Source: Blastopirellula sp.
GTDB lineage: Bacteria; Planctomycetota; Planctomycetia; Pirellulales; Pirellulaceae
Direction of reading: 5' to 3'
NCBI GenBank assembly: GCA_002733575.1
Contig: NVWB01000015.1
Location: 1 to 56,690 of the forward strand
Length of the DNA stretch: 56,690 nucleotides
The notes below the pieces were generated by a model. The model was given only the letters and a program-made list of their open reading frames with translations, was not told the origin of the DNA and searched no databases. Below are positions 17,904 through 28,068 of the stretch, piece after piece. Position numbers and translations under genes: made by a program. How positions within the stretch are numbered: the stretch's first letter is position 1; each line of letters starts with the position of its first letter.

Positions 17904-18893
17904 ATGCTGAATCGCTTTTTAACCTGTTTGCAGCTTGCGGCTATTGTTCTTACGTTGACCGGCTCTTCCGCTGTGATGGCCCAAAGTAAAAAAGGGGCAC
18001 CAGAAAAAAGCACAAAGCAAACCGACAAAAAATCTGCGACCAAAAAGAAAAAGACACCGCCACCCTTCAAGTGGGTCAACCCATTAAGCGAAGGACAAAA
18101 GCATAAAGGCCTACATCACAAGACGTTTGTAAGTCCTTCGATGGAGCACGAGGTAGGCTACTGCATTTATCTTCCGCCGCAGTACAACAAAACGAAGTCG
18201 AGCGGCAAACGCTTTCCTGTTGTCTATTACTTACATGGAGGCAGACCAGGCAGTGAAACGAAAAGCGTGAAACTGGTTCCCCACATTCACAAAGCTATGG
18301 CCAGCAAAAAAGTAGCGCCTGCGATTTATGTGTTTGTGAACGGTGGCAAGATGTCTCACTACAATCATCCAGAATCGAACTCCCAAGGCGAAGATGTGTT
18401 TGTCAAAGAGTTGATCCCGCATGTCGACGCCACCTATCGCACGATTGCCAATCGCACAGCTCGCGGAGTCGAAGGATTCTCGCAAGGCGGACGCGGCACA
18501 GCACGCATTATGTTTCGTCACCCTGACCTGTTTATCTCGGCCGCACCAGGCGGAGGCGGACATGAGGCAGAGAAACGGATCTCAGAAGAAGATGGTTACG
18601 AAAGCCCCAATTTGCGTTTCGCCCCAGGGTACAACACTTGGGATACTGCCCGAGTTTATGCGAAGAGCCCAAACCCGAAGTTAAACATCTTGGTTTACGT
18701 CGGCAGCAAAGGTTTTAATTACGAAAACAACTTGCAATGGATGGAGCATCTCAAGTCGCTAGATATTCCGCATGACCATATTATTATTGACGACGCCCCG
18801 CATAGTGCAACCATAATTTACGGAAAGAACGGCCTAGACATTATGCAGTTTCATGCCAAGAACTTTGCCGACGCGGTGAAGGGGCAGAAGTGA
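17904..18893 (+). CDS. Secreted esterase, feruloyl-esterase/esterase D-like alpha/beta hydrolase
   Basis: A 329-residue protein with signal peptide (MLNRFLTCLQLAAIVLTL...VMAQ) and a Lys-rich linker (about 28-55). The catalytic domain shows FPVVYYLHGG (about 112, oxyanion region), nucleophile elbow GVEGFSQGGRGTA (about 190) and a late histidine in DDAPHSA (about 295). This family includes carbohydrate esterases that release acyl groups from polysaccharides. It is followed by the NPYASP membrane protein after 13 bases, so they may be co-transcribed. Confidence 0.82.
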   Translation: MLNRFLTCLQLAAIVLTLTGSSAVMAQSKKGAPEKSTKQTDKKSATKKKKTPPPFKWVNPLSEGQKHKGLHHKTFVSPSMEHEVGYCIYLPPQYNKTKSSGKRFPVVYYLHGGRPGSETKSVKLVPHIHKAMASKKVAPAIYVFVNGGKMSHYNHPESNSQGEDVFVKELIPHVDATYRTIANRTARGVEGFSQGGRGTARIMFRHPDLFISAAPGGGGHEAEKRISEEDGYESPNLRFAPGYNTWDTARVYAKSPNPKLNILVYVGSKGFNYENNLQWMEHLKSLDIPHDHIIIDDAPHSATIIYGKNGLDIMQFHAKNFADAVKGQK

Positions 18894-18906
18894 TTGGGAG
18901 CCTACG

Positions 18907-19500
18907 ATGAGTGCTGAATTACCGGAAGATCAGAACCCTTATGCTTCGCCGGCTATTACCGAAACTTTAGCGGTTGTGCCTGGGGAATATGAGTTAATCG
19001 GCCAGCGGATTGTGGGGCGAAGTCCAATTGTTTTGCCAGAATGTTGTGTGAAATGTGGCGATGATGCTCTCACGGGCAAGCGTTTAAAAAAAACATTAAC
19101 CTGGTCACCTCCCTGGATTGCTCTCTTTATACTGTTGGGGCCTTTGATACTAGCCATTGTTTTGATGGTCGTACAAAAGAAAGTCAATGTTGAGTATTCT
19201 TTGTGTGGGGGTTGTTCTCAAAAACGTTGGAGCAAAGTAATTGCTGTGTGGTTGCTAATCGTGCTGATGCTAATTTGCTGGATGCTGGCAGGGTTATTTG
19301 AATCAGTCATGTTCGCGTGCGCTGGAATGGTATTGTTTCTTGGTGCATTTGTATTCGCTTTACTTTCAGCAGTCCCGATCAAAGCCAAGGATTACCAAGA
19401 TCCAGTCTTCTATTTATGTGGTGCCAATGCTTTTTTTGAAGCCATGGCCTTGAGAGAGACCACCAACCAACAAGCCATTTTAGCCGAGGAAAGTTATTGA
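18907..19500 (+). CDS. NPYASP-motif membrane protein with paired CxxC motifs
   Basis: A 197-residue protein with the QNPYASP motif at residues 9-15, common at the N-termini of small planctomycete membrane proteins. Two CxxC pairs (CVKCGDD near 48 and CGGC near 100) flank the first pair of hydrophobic segments and may bind a metal ion. Four transmembrane segments are predicted (about 70-92, 115-135, 138-155 and a weaker one). Function unknown. It overlaps the next gene by four bases (ATGA), indicating translational coupling. Confidence 0.72.
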   Translation: MSAELPEDQNPYASPAITETLAVVPGEYELIGQRIVGRSPIVLPECCVKCGDDALTGKRLKKTLTWSPPWIALFILLGPLILAIVLMVVQKKVNVEYSLCGGCSQKRWSKVIAVWLLIVLMLICWMLAGLFESVMFACAGMVLFLGAFVFALLSAVPIKAKDYQDPVFYLCGANAFFEAMALRETTNQQAILAEESY

Positions 19501-20279
19501 TGATAAAACATTTATTTTATATTGCCGCGATGCTGCTGTTCGTACAAACTGCTAAGGCAGGCGAACCGAGTTCAACGGAACTTCTGACCACGTTTCGGCA
19601 AGAATTTGTGTCGATCAAGCCGGGGCAGTTTATGATGGGCCGCAATCCGAGTGCGGACGATCAACGACCGGCACATTTGGTGAAAATTGAACGCGGGTTT
19701 TTGATGGCCAAGTACGAAATGACACAAAATTTGTATCAAGCCGTGATGAAGAGTAATCCTTCTCGCTGGAAAGGGCCACGCAATTCAGTCGAGATGATAA
19801 CGCATGCCGATGCGGTTCAGTTCTGCAAACAAGCAACCAAGATGATGCGTAAAGAGAAGCTGATTTCCAAAGATCAAATGATTCGCTTGCCAAGCGAAAG
19901 CGAGTGGGAGTATTGTGCCAGAGCAGGCACCGCCACGGTTTACAGTTTTGGCGATGATCCCAAACTGCTGGATGACTACGGCTGGCACACCGGCAATGCG
20001 GCCGGCAATGATCCGGCGGTAGGCGTTAAAAAACCGAACCCTTGGGGCCTGTACGACATGCACGGGTACCTGACCGAGTGGTGTGCCGATAGTTGGGCCG
20101 ACAATTATAAAAGCACTCCCCGCGATCAATCGGCCCAGCGAGTGAGATCTGCGTCGAAGTATGTAGCACGTGGTGGCAGTTGGAAAGACAAAGCCGACAG
20201 GTGTACATCCGGTTTTCGGCTGGGGCTTCCCAACGAGACGAAAGACACAGCGGTTGGATTTCGTTGTGTACTGGAATAG
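19497..20279 (+). CDS. Secreted formylglycine-generating-enzyme (SUMF1/PvdO) family protein
   Basis: A 260-residue protein with signal peptide (first 21 residues). The FGE-sulfatase domain follows: FVSIKPGQFMMG, KYEMTQNLYQAVM, LPSESEWEYCARAGT (about 130), PNPWGLYDMHGYLTEWCAD (about 180), VARGGSWKDKADRCTSGFR and GFRCVL at the end. True FGE oxidises a cysteine in sulfatases, but many planctomycete members lack that activity and act as binding or nonhaem-iron domains. No sulfatase is adjacent. It is coupled to the NPYASP gene by a four-base overlap. Confidence 0.85.
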   Translation: MMIKHLFYIAAMLLFVQTAKAGEPSSTELLTTFRQEFVSIKPGQFMMGRNPSADDQRPAHLVKIERGFLMAKYEMTQNLYQAVMKSNPSRWKGPRNSVEMITHADAVQFCKQATKMMRKEKLISKDQMIRLPSESEWEYCARAGTATVYSFGDDPKLLDDYGWHTGNAAGNDPAVGVKKPNPWGLYDMHGYLTEWCADSWADNYKSTPRDQSAQRVRSASKYVARGGSWKDKADRCTSGFRLGLPNETKDTAVGFRCVLE

Positions 20280-20518
20280 TTTTGGGTGCCTTTACTCTGT
20301 CATAGAGTATTTCAAAAGTCGCTATGCCGAGTTATAACGAAAATTGCTGCCATGGGTTTCAGGAACCTCCTCGTCTTTCCAGAAAGATAATGGCAGTTTG
20401 ATCTCGAAATCTTAGCCCCGGATGGGTCGACGTCGATTCAATACGCTATTTTCAAGCAGTAAAACAATGATGTTTCTACCGCGAATCGGCAATTTGAACT
20501 CAAAACATTCTTGATTCG

Positions 20519-20690
20519 CCCGATGTCGCCCCGACTGGGGCTTTCTTGAATTGGGTTAAATCTACTCCGGGGAATGAATTCCCTGGCTACATGATATCGT
20601 CCTTAACGGGACTGAGAAAATCGGGAAACAAAGGGAAGCTTTTCGCAAATAGTCGGAACACAGAATTTAAAAACGCTCTAGTTTTGCAGT
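20519..20690 (-). repeat. Dispersed hairpin repeat, family A (copy 1)
   Basis: This occupies part of the gene-free stretch 20280-20903. It contains three short palindromes (CGCCCCGACTGGGGC, GGGGAATGAATTCCC, GTCCTTAACGGGAC) and a flank reaching into AATTTAAAAACGCTCTAG. Positions 20563-20690 reappear in inverted orientation at about 56184-56300, and 20519-20625 resemble 29583-29690. No gene was recognised in the rest of the stretch. Confidence 0.7.
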
Positions 20691-20903
20691 TGTTTGAAAA
20701 GAACTTCTAAAAAACTTTACAACTCTCTTGCGGTGCTACTGCGTGGACTCAACCAAGTAGATAATTTTGCCGATAACGCACAGAGAGCAGTACGCGAGGC
20801 GAAGACCGCCAAGTATGAGTGATGGTGATATTGGCGTATGAAGTGAACCCGATGGAATTCAACTGAACGAATGCGTGATTGGCCTGATCGGATGATCCAA
20901 CCT

Positions 20904-21269
20904 CTACAAGACTTGCTTGATAAGACCACATAGTTCTGATCCGGAAGCTGGTTTGCTTAGAAACGCGATTGCTCCAAATTCAACGGCCTTTTCCTTCACT
21001 GCTTGATCTCCATGGCCTGTAACTACAATCACGGGGATGTGGGAACCGATTTCTCGTAATTTCTCCAGGCATTCTAACCCACTCATGCCAGGTAAGCGAA
21101 TGTCAATAATTAGGCAACCTTTCCTCGAAGCATCAAAACTATCCAGATATTCACACGCAGAAGAGTAGCACTCTGTAGCGAAATTCATCGAATTGAGCAT
21201 CATCGACAGCGAATCTTGGATTGCTGGATCATCGTCTAGAATAAAAACGGTTGCTTGGGTATCTGTCAC
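20904..21269 (-). CDS. Single-domain response regulator (FixJ-like receiver)
   Basis: The start chosen is GTG at 21269, one base after the stop of the histidine kinase gene, giving 121 residues. The receiver fold is complete: acidic pair FILDDDPAIQ, phospho-acceptor Asp in IIDIRLPGMSG (about 53), VIVVTGHGD (Thr switch) and the conserved Lys in AFLSKPASG. The sequence is closest to FixJ/NodW-type receivers, but nothing like the LuxR-type HTH output domain follows the stop. It is therefore a stand-alone receiver whose signal must be passed on by interaction. It is co-transcribed with the kinase. Confidence 0.85.
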   Translation of the reverse strand: MTDTQATVFILDDDPAIQDSLSMMLNSMNFATECYSSACEYLDSFDASRKGCLIIDIRLPGMSGLECLEKLREIGSHIPVIVVTGHGDQAVKEKAVEFGAIAFLSKPASGSELCGLIKQVL

Positions 21270-21270
21270 T

Positions 21271-24200
21271 TCAAGATTTGTCCTTGGAAATTGGTAGTGT
21301 AAAGTGGAATGTCGTTCCACAATCTGGATTAGATGTTGCCCACAGTCGGCCATTGTGCGTTTCGATAATGGATCGACAAATTGCGAGCCCCATGCCCATG
21401 CCTGTTCGTTTTGTTGTGAAGAAGGCTTCAAAAACGCTTTCAAGTTTGTCTTCCGGTATGCCCATGCCTGAATCACAAACGGCGATCTCGATCATGCCAT
21501 CGATTGGAGGTGATTTTGTGATGATCAAACGGCGGTCATCATTCTCGATTTCATCTATCGCGTCCAGCGCATTTTTGATTAAATTCATCAGAACTTGCTG
21601 AATTTGAATGCTATCAATCAACACCTCTTGTTTAGGTTCATCGATATTTAGTTCGAGTTGAATCTCTTGAAATTTCAACTCTGAATTCATCAATTCAATC
21701 ACGTCTTGAACGACGTCTCCGATGGGAACTGCGGCATGAACGGATGGAACCTTTTGAACATGCTCACGCAGCCGTTTGATAATTGCCCCCGCCCGGAGTG
21801 TCTGTTGCTCCATTTTGGCGAACACCTCTTTCAGCTTGTCTGATTCTATTAGCTCAGGTTTAGCCAGCACTGTCTGACCGACAAAGCAGTAGTTGGCGAT
21901 GGCCGCTAAAGGTTGATTAAGCTCATGTGCTAGACCTGTGCCTAGTTCTCCCATCGTGGCAACGCGGCCCATGTGCGATAATTCATCGCGCAGCTCTCCC
22001 GATTGAAGTTCCGCCTGTTGACGCTCGATTTCGCTTCCTACTCGCGCCGAGAATACTTGGAGAATCGATTCCACAAATTCTGTGTTATCGATAGGAGATC
22101 GGTAAAGAGCGGCCATGATTCCCATTAATTCTCCCGAGGCCCCACGTAGAGAGATACCAACATAGCCTTCGACACCGATCTCTTGAAGTAATACATCACT
22201 GGGGTATTGATTGGTCACATTCGAGCGAATGGAGCAAACATTCATGCCAACGCATTCTTCATTGGGTGTATCAGCAATGTAGTATTCAAAATTTGGGACA
22301 CGCTTACCATTTGCAACTGCCGCAATGGTTCGGACATACTCCTTCCCTGCTTCGGGAAATTTTCCGATAAAGGTGTAATCAGCCTGTAAGACATCCGCTA
22401 ACTCAAGTGCAATCGACTCAAATAAGGATTCGCCAAACTTGCGAGAGGAAGTATCTACAAGCCTTTGCAGCGCATGCTCGAACTTCTTGCGCTCGGTAAT
22501 ATCACGAATCGATCCAACCATGCGGACCGGCTTACCGTTCTCGTCTCGTGATACTTGAGCACGAGATTGAAACCACTGGTACTCCTGCTTCTTATTTAAC
22601 AATCGAATTTCGATATCGAAGGGCTGACCTTCTTCAAAATGTGCTCGGGCAGCCTCTAGCACTAGCGGTGCATCATCTGGATGTAGCATTGCAAGAAACT
22701 GCTCGTGTGAGGCGGTGATCTCATCCTCCTTGTACCCCAATAGTTCTTTGTATCGAGGGGACCAATACTCATCATCTAACGCAAGGTTGCAGTCCCAAAA
22801 ACCATCGGAAGTTCCTCGGATTGCCAGTTCTAGTCGTTCTTCACTCTTTTGTAGTGCTTTTTCGGCCTGTATTCGCTCGGTAATATCAGATTCTGAGCCC
22901 GCCATGCGAATGGCATTTTCGGCATCGTCACGTAGAGCAATGCCGCGGTCATGCACCCATTTGTAAGTGCCATCTTTGCAGCAGATTCGATATTCTTCCT
23001 CAAAGAATTCAGTCTTACCATCAAAGTGTGCTTGGATCGCCTCCATAACTCGCGAAAGATCGTCGGGATGAACACGAGAACTCCATTCCTCAATGCTGTC
23101 GCCGATTTCGTCTTGGGCGAATCCATACAGTTCTTTCCAGCGTGGAGAATAATAGACGGACTCATTTACTATGTCCCAATCCCAAACAGCATCAGCCGCA
23201 CCGGCAGCGATCAATTCATAACGTGCTGTGCGATCCTGTAAGGCCTGTTCCGCGAATTTACGTTCGGTAATGTCAACCATGACCGACCGAGTTTTCACAG
23301 GGTTTCCATCACAAGTTTCCACCATTACCGTATCGTAGAACCAGACAGTCTTACCATCCTTGGCGATCAGGCGGTATTCGAACGAGTGGTCTTCGCCACG
23401 TTCAATTGATTGTCGACAGTATTTTGGTTTGTCCAGGTCGTCAGGGTGCAGTAACTCAAACCAGAAGCCACCCGGTCCATCGGGATGTTCGTCCCACATT
23501 TCCTTCGGGTAGCCAAGTATTTTTTCAACCTGCCCGCCCACGTAATTAAAGGTGAAAGGATCGCCTTCCAGAATGATCGCGTTGACATTCGACAAAAGAT
23601 CATCTAGTTGTAACTGTTTTTCTCGCGTGGCTTGTTCTGCCTGTTTGCGTTCAGTAATATCGTGAGCGATGCCGACGATACCCGCAATTGCTCCCTCGTG
23701 ATCTAGATAGACATCCTTTGTCGTTAGAAAAGTACGTGGATTTTCGAACTCACTTGAGAGTAATTCCTCCTCCACTTTTGATGACATACCAGACTCTATG
23801 ACCCTTTGGTCGAAGTCTACCATTGCTTCTGCAACTTCGGCAGGAAACAACTGATGGTCATTCTTTCCTATAATTTCCTCTGCCGGCATTCCAAAAACTT
23901 TTGCAGCGGCAGGATTGACAATCAGATATCGACTTTGCAGATCTTTGACAAATACCGGATCGGTTGTCCCTTCTAATACAGAAGTCAACAAGTTGTTATT
24001 AGCGGTTAGTTCCTCTTCTATTTGTTTGCGTTCCGTGATGTCACGGGCAATACCAATCACTCCTAAAATCTGCCCCTCGTGATTTCTGTATGGAGCCTTT
24101 GTCGTGAGAAATATTCGGGAAGAATTACAATCGTTTGATATTATTTCTTCCTCAATCGTTATTGGATTACCAGAAGATATCACACGAGAATCGATGTCCT

Positions 24201-25290
24201 GAATTTCCCGAGCCTCATCGGCAGGAAACAACTGAGTGTCATCTTTTCCAATGGCTTCATCGGATGATACGCCAAAAACACGAGAAGTGGCTTGATTGAC
24301 TACTAAATATCGCCCCTCAATATCTTTAAGAAATATCGCATCAGTTGTGCTCTCTAACACAGAAGTCAACAGGTTATTCTTTGCGGTTAGTTCCTCATCT
24401 GCTTGCTTGTGATCAGCGATCTCCGTTTGCAATTTCTGATTGGTCGCTTGAAGCTCCGCTGTCCGCTGCTGTACGAGAGACTCCAACTCGTCGTAGGCAC
24501 AGTTCAGCGTATGCTCCGCTTTTTTTTGTTCGGTAATTTCCATGACTGCACAGCTCACACCGATCACAGTCCCATCATCAGACTTTACTGGCATGTAACT
24601 ATAGTGAAAACACCTTTGAAGCAGAGTCCCTAAGGAACCTGTTTCCTCTAAGATTGGCTCACCAGTCTCAATGACTTGTCGGAGTTTTGGTTCGACACTG
24701 GGCGCCCACTCTGGAAATAGTTCGCTAATAGAATGCCCGAGATGCTCCTCGACTGAGAGACCATTCATCTCGGCAAGCCAGTTATTAATATCGAGATAAC
24801 GTAGTTGCGTGTCGACGAAGCCAAGACCAATCGGGGCTTCTTTGTAAATTTGTGACGTCCAGTAATCCTCGGCCATGTCTTTAGCCAGCAATTCGCTGCT
24901 ATCTGATTGCGGCTGCTTGGCTTGCTTCACCTCTTTCAGCATGGCTTCGAGTAAGCTTTGACGCGTGACCGTGCCTACGGGTTGCCCTTGTTCGTCGTGT
25001 AATGCCTGAGTCTCGACTTGGGGATCGGAAAAAATCTGAACGAGTTCTTCGAGTGATGTCGATTCCGAAACCGCAGAAGAAATCAATGGCGCAGCGGCAT
25101 CCTCATTTTTTGCATTGCTTGATGGCATGGACTGTTTGCCATCAGGCGATCTGAGTAGATTCCCTTGGGCCAATGATGCCGCGTGCGATGCTTGCAATTT
25201 TCGAATTTCTTCAAGCGTCTCTGACAGAGGCAAGGCTGCATTCGCCTGCTCGATTTTGTCACTAAGAATTTTATGTACAAACGATGGCAT
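21271..25290 (-). CDS. Multi-PAS hybrid-sensor histidine kinase (six PAS, GAF, FixL-like kinase core)
   Basis: 1339 residues, apparently cytoplasmic with no transmembrane segment. Order: N-terminal coiled region with a half CBS-like motif (about 85-135); PAS at about 148-255, a short coiled coil, then PAS at about 310-425, 435-550, 565-680, 695-805 and 820-935, each ending in DITERK-like motifs; GAF at about 945-1095; HisKA with MGELGTGLAHELNQPLAAIANY (about 1120; key residues HELNQP); HATPase with NLIKNALDAI, DSGMGIP and GMGMGLAI. PAS 2 and 3 are recent duplicates (LLTSVLE...T). A soluble multi-PAS sensor suggests an intracellular redox, light or ligand signal. The cognate receiver follows by one base. 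Confidence 0.9.
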   Translation of the reverse strand: MPSFVHKILSDKIEQANAALPLSETLEEIRKLQASHAASLAQGNLLRSPDGKQSMPSSNAKNEDAAAPLISSAVSESTSLEELVQIFSDPQVETQALHDEQGQPVGTVTRQSLLEAMLKEVKQAKQPQSDSSELLAKDMAEDYWTSQIYKEAPIGLGFVDTQLRYLDINNWLAEMNGLSVEEHLGHSISELFPEWAPSVEPKLRQVIETGEPILEETGSLGTLLQRCFHYSYMPVKSDDGTVIGVSCAVMEITEQKKAEHTLNCAYDELESLVQQRTAELQATNQKLQTEIADHKQADEELTAKNNLLTSVLESTTDAIFLKDIEGRYLVVNQATSRVFGVSSDEAIGKDDTQLFPADEAREIQDIDSRVISSGNPITIEEEIISNDCNSSRIFLTTKAPYRNHEGQILGVIGIARDITERKQIEEELTANNNLLTSVLEGTTDPVFVKDLQSRYLIVNPAAAKVFGMPAEEIIGKNDHQLFPAEVAEAMVDFDQRVIESGMSSKVEEELLSSEFENPRTFLTTKDVYLDHEGAIAGIVGIAHDITERKQAEQATREKQLQLDDLLSNVNAIILEGDPFTFNYVGGQVEKILGYPKEMWDEHPDGPGGFWFELLHPDDLDKPKYCRQSIERGEDHSFEYRLIAKDGKTVWFYDTVMVETCDGNPVKTRSVMVDITERKFAEQALQDRTARYELIAAGAADAVWDWDIVNESVYYSPRWKELYGFAQDEIGDSIEEWSSRVHPDDLSRVMEAIQAHFDGKTEFFEEEYRICCKDGTYKWVHDRGIALRDDAENAIRMAGSESDITERIQAEKALQKSEERLELAIRGTSDGFWDCNLALDDEYWSPRYKELLGYKEDEITASHEQFLAMLHPDDAPLVLEAARAHFEEGQPFDIEIRLLNKKQEYQWFQSRAQVSRDENGKPVRMVGSIRDITERKKFEHALQRLVDTSSRKFGESLFESIALELADVLQADYTFIGKFPEAGKEYVRTIAAVANGKRVPNFEYYIADTPNEECVGMNVCSIRSNVTNQYPSDVLLQEIGVEGYVGISLRGASGELMGIMAALYRSPIDNTEFVESILQVFSARVGSEIERQQAELQSGELRDELSHMGRVATMGELGTGLAHELNQPLAAIANYCFVGQTVLAKPELIESDKLKEVFAKMEQQTLRAGAIIKRLREHVQKVPSVHAAVPIGDVVQDVIELMNSELKFQEIQLELNIDEPKQEVLIDSIQIQQVLMNLIKNALDAIDEIENDDRRLIITKSPPIDGMIEIAVCDSGMGIPEDKLESVFEAFFTTKRTGMGMGLAICRSIIETHNGRLWATSNPDCGTTFHFTLPISKDKS

Positions 25291-25557
25291 CGAAGGATCC
25301 TATAAAGCGATCACCATTTTACAAATCGATGTTCATTTTATCCATTTTGACGAGGTAATCGAGCCCAATACTCCATAGTGATTCTAATAAATAAAGAATT
25401 TACTCGTAAAGACCTATTCGCACACCCCGTGCATTGCGGTAGCCCGCATAATGTAAAAGCTAGGGCGAAGGTCAGGTGCTTAGAAATTGGCGATAAACTA
25501 TCGGCAAGCATTGCTAGCACAGTTACGAAGCGAGAACATTGGGCCTAACTGCGAGAG

Positions 25558-27969
25558 TTACTCTTTCGCTTTTGCTGTGATTAATTGCCTTACGCTTTCG
25601 GCCGACAATGCGACTCGAATTCCGTATCTCGGATGTGCTCTGGCAGGGTGTATATTGCCTCCTTGAATGCCACTATACGAAACATAGTAGGAGTTGTTAT
25701 GACTACCGCCTCGGATTATTTGCTCCGTTCCTTCTTTTGCTCCGGTGGGATCTATTACCATTGAGTCTTTAAACTGATCATTAAAACTAGTGGCTCTGAA
25801 GTCGTTACAGTACTCCCAAACATTTCCGTGCATATCAAATAGACCATACGCATTGGGAAGCAGTTCTCCTACTTCATGTAATTCTTCACTTGAGTTCTCT
25901 TTCGACCAGCCATATTTATTTAACGCTTCTTGATCATTGCCGAAGGAGTAAGCTGAGTCGCTACCCGCGCGGCAACCAAATTCCCACTCCGCCTCCGTTG
26001 GTATTCGATAGCCTTGCAGGTTTTTTATCTTCGCGAATTTGTTGTTTTGATAAAAGGTCGGAAGCTCTTCTGCTAGACTCAGGCTATCACAAAACTTGGT
26101 TGCATCCTGATAGGATGCCGCGTTCTCCGGTAGCCGTGGCTTGCGTGGTTCTTGCGTAGAATCAGCGTCCATTAATTGAGAGTATTCAACATGCGTAAGT
26201 TCATAACTTGCAAGGTAATACGGTTGCGTAATGCGAACTCGAATTGCGGCACTCTGATCGCCCTCTTTCGGTCGATCTTTCTCCTGAACAAAGAGAGTTG
26301 CAAGGTCTTTCTCGGTCAGTCCTATGACAGTCTCGCCTGGCGGAATCAGACGGAATTTCATTTCCAGACTATTGGTATATTCGACTGGCAGTTCAAGATA
26401 CTCGGCCCACTTTTGTTGATGAAGCTTTGCCTCGTCCTGGGTGAAGGGCATAATTGCCGGGGCAGGAGCAGTCGCTGCCCATTCAGCCCAGGGCTCACCC
26501 GGTTTGTAGGTTGATGGTATTGCTCTTAGACCGATGGGTGAGCTTGGTATCGCTGGCTGCTCGATTACCGGTTTATTGCCGTCTGGTTTGACATAGTCTG
26601 CCGACCGAAAAACGAAGGTTCCAAACTCAGTTTTAAATTTAAAGAGAAAACCGGCTGCCAACAGGCATAATATAATTCCGCTTCCCCAATACATTGCCGT
26701 TCGAGAGAGGGGAGCTAGTTCATTGAGTTCTTCTTTCGGCTGAGCTTTCGAGTTCGTCGAGACTAAATTTTCATAGATAACGGTATCCTCATTCTGCAAC
26801 GAAGCTTCAATCTCAATTAATTGGGACAATACTTCGTCGGTGGTTGCCGGGCGATCATCACGGTTTTTCGAGAGTAACCGCATCACTAAATCGGAGAAGG
26901 AAGCACAAACTTCGGGGTGAAGCTCTTTTAATTCAGTGGGAGAATCGTTGATCACTGCTCCCAAGGTGGCACCCGTGGTTTTGTAATCAAACGGAGATTT
27001 CCCTGTAATCAAGCTGTACAGTAATGTACCGAAACTGAATAAGTCACTTCGATGATCTAGGTCTTCACCCTCGGCCTGTTCAGGTGACATAAAAGCAGGT
27101 GTGCCAACCAGATACCCAGAGAACGTCAATTCCGATCCACGATCATCAAGCGTTCTCACTAATCCAAAATCTAGAATTTTGAGCAGTCCTGTCTGTTCTT
27201 CTATCCAGATATTTCCTGGTTTAATGTCTCGATGAACCAAATGTTTCTGATGTGCAGCGGTCAATCCACGAGCTATCTGAATACCCATTCGTGCCACTTC
27301 CAGTGGCTGAAGCTGCTGCTCTTGTTTTAAGTAGGTTTGCAGCGATTTACCTTTTAGATAAGGCATTGATATGACAGGAATACCATCCTCTTCTGAAACA
27401 TGGTTGATGTGAACGATGTTTTCATGATCGATGGTAGCCACCGCCTGGGCTTCTTTGAGAAAGCGATTCTTGGCGATGTTATCGGTTGCCAGCAACGGGC
27501 GCAATGCCTTTAAGGCAACTTGTCTTTTGAGCTTTAATTCTTCGGCTAGAAAGACAACTCCCATTCCACCGGAACCCAAGACTTTTAAGATTCGATAGTC
27601 TCCGAGCCTGCCGATTTCATCGTCTGCTTCTGGTGCTGATAGAAAATGTGTGTCTTTATTTGGGCTTGAATGTTCATCGTTGTTTTGCTGAATAGTTTCC
27701 GAGGCCCTGATTGTTTCAAAGTTGTCGTAAAGCTCTTCGCTTTTTTTCATGGCCTGAGAAAGAAATATGCTCCCTTCATCTAGCAAGTCTTCAACTACAA
27801 CTTCATTTAGAATCCCGGTAGAATTACTGATCGCATCGACCAGCAACGAACAATCGTCGCAAATTAAGAGATGATCTTCGATGGACTCGGGATCATTCGT
27901 TTCTAAGAGAAGATCACCAAGAACAAGCTGCCGTAGTTCTTCGATAGAGGGGCATTTATCTTGCAACAT
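25558..27969 (-). CDS. Ser/Thr protein kinase with anti-sigma-like zinc finger and C-terminal FGE-sulfatase domain
   Basis: 803 residues. The N-terminus (about 1-50) has a CPSIEELRQL helix and HLLICDDCSLL, a putative zinc-binding anti-sigma fold. The kinase domain (about 125-395) is complete: LGSGGMGVVFLAEE, VALKALRP, HRDIKPGNIWIE, DFGLVR, GTPAFMSPEQ. One transmembrane helix (about 425-443, MYWGSGIILCLLAAGFLFK) places the C-terminal FGE-like domain (about 535-800; YRIPTEAEWEFGCRAGSDSAYS, FDMHGNVWEYCND, IRGGSHNN) outside. This suggests outside-to-inside signalling. The ECF sigma factor gene 99 bases upstream is the likely target. Confidence 0.9.
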   Translation of the reverse strand: MLQDKCPSIEELRQLVLGDLLLETNDPESIEDHLLICDDCSLLVDAISNSTGILNEVVVEDLLDEGSIFLSQAMKKSEELYDNFETIRASETIQQNNDEHSSPNKDTHFLSAPEADDEIGRLGDYRILKVLGSGGMGVVFLAEELKLKRQVALKALRPLLATDNIAKNRFLKEAQAVATIDHENIVHINHVSEEDGIPVISMPYLKGKSLQTYLKQEQQLQPLEVARMGIQIARGLTAAHQKHLVHRDIKPGNIWIEEQTGLLKILDFGLVRTLDDRGSELTFSGYLVGTPAFMSPEQAEGEDLDHRSDLFSFGTLLYSLITGKSPFDYKTTGATLGAVINDSPTELKELHPEVCASFSDLVMRLLSKNRDDRPATTDEVLSQLIEIEASLQNEDTVIYENLVSTNSKAQPKEELNELAPLSRTAMYWGSGIILCLLAAGFLFKFKTEFGTFVFRSADYVKPDGNKPVIEQPAIPSSPIGLRAIPSTYKPGEPWAEWAATAPAPAIMPFTQDEAKLHQQKWAEYLELPVEYTNSLEMKFRLIPPGETVIGLTEKDLATLFVQEKDRPKEGDQSAAIRVRITQPYYLASYELTHVEYSQLMDADSTQEPRKPRLPENAASYQDATKFCDSLSLAEELPTFYQNNKFAKIKNLQGYRIPTEAEWEFGCRAGSDSAYSFGNDQEALNKYGWSKENSSEELHEVGELLPNAYGLFDMHGNVWEYCNDFRATSFNDQFKDSMVIDPTGAKEGTEQIIRGGSHNNSYYVSYSGIQGGNIHPARAHPRYGIRVALSAESVRQLITAKAKE

Positions 27970-28068
27970 AAGAGACCAGTTGAGTGTGAGATAGAATTAA
28001 GTAAGCAAGCAACGACTCTACCCCATGGTACGCATGAGGAATTCGATTCATTTCAGCAGAATTGGAAT

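Noticed and set aside
20717..20931. Minus-strand frames after the receiver gene as a lost HTH output domain
   Set aside because: The translation shows no HTH pattern and lies in other frames, so a simple frameshift of a FixJ-type regulator is not supported.
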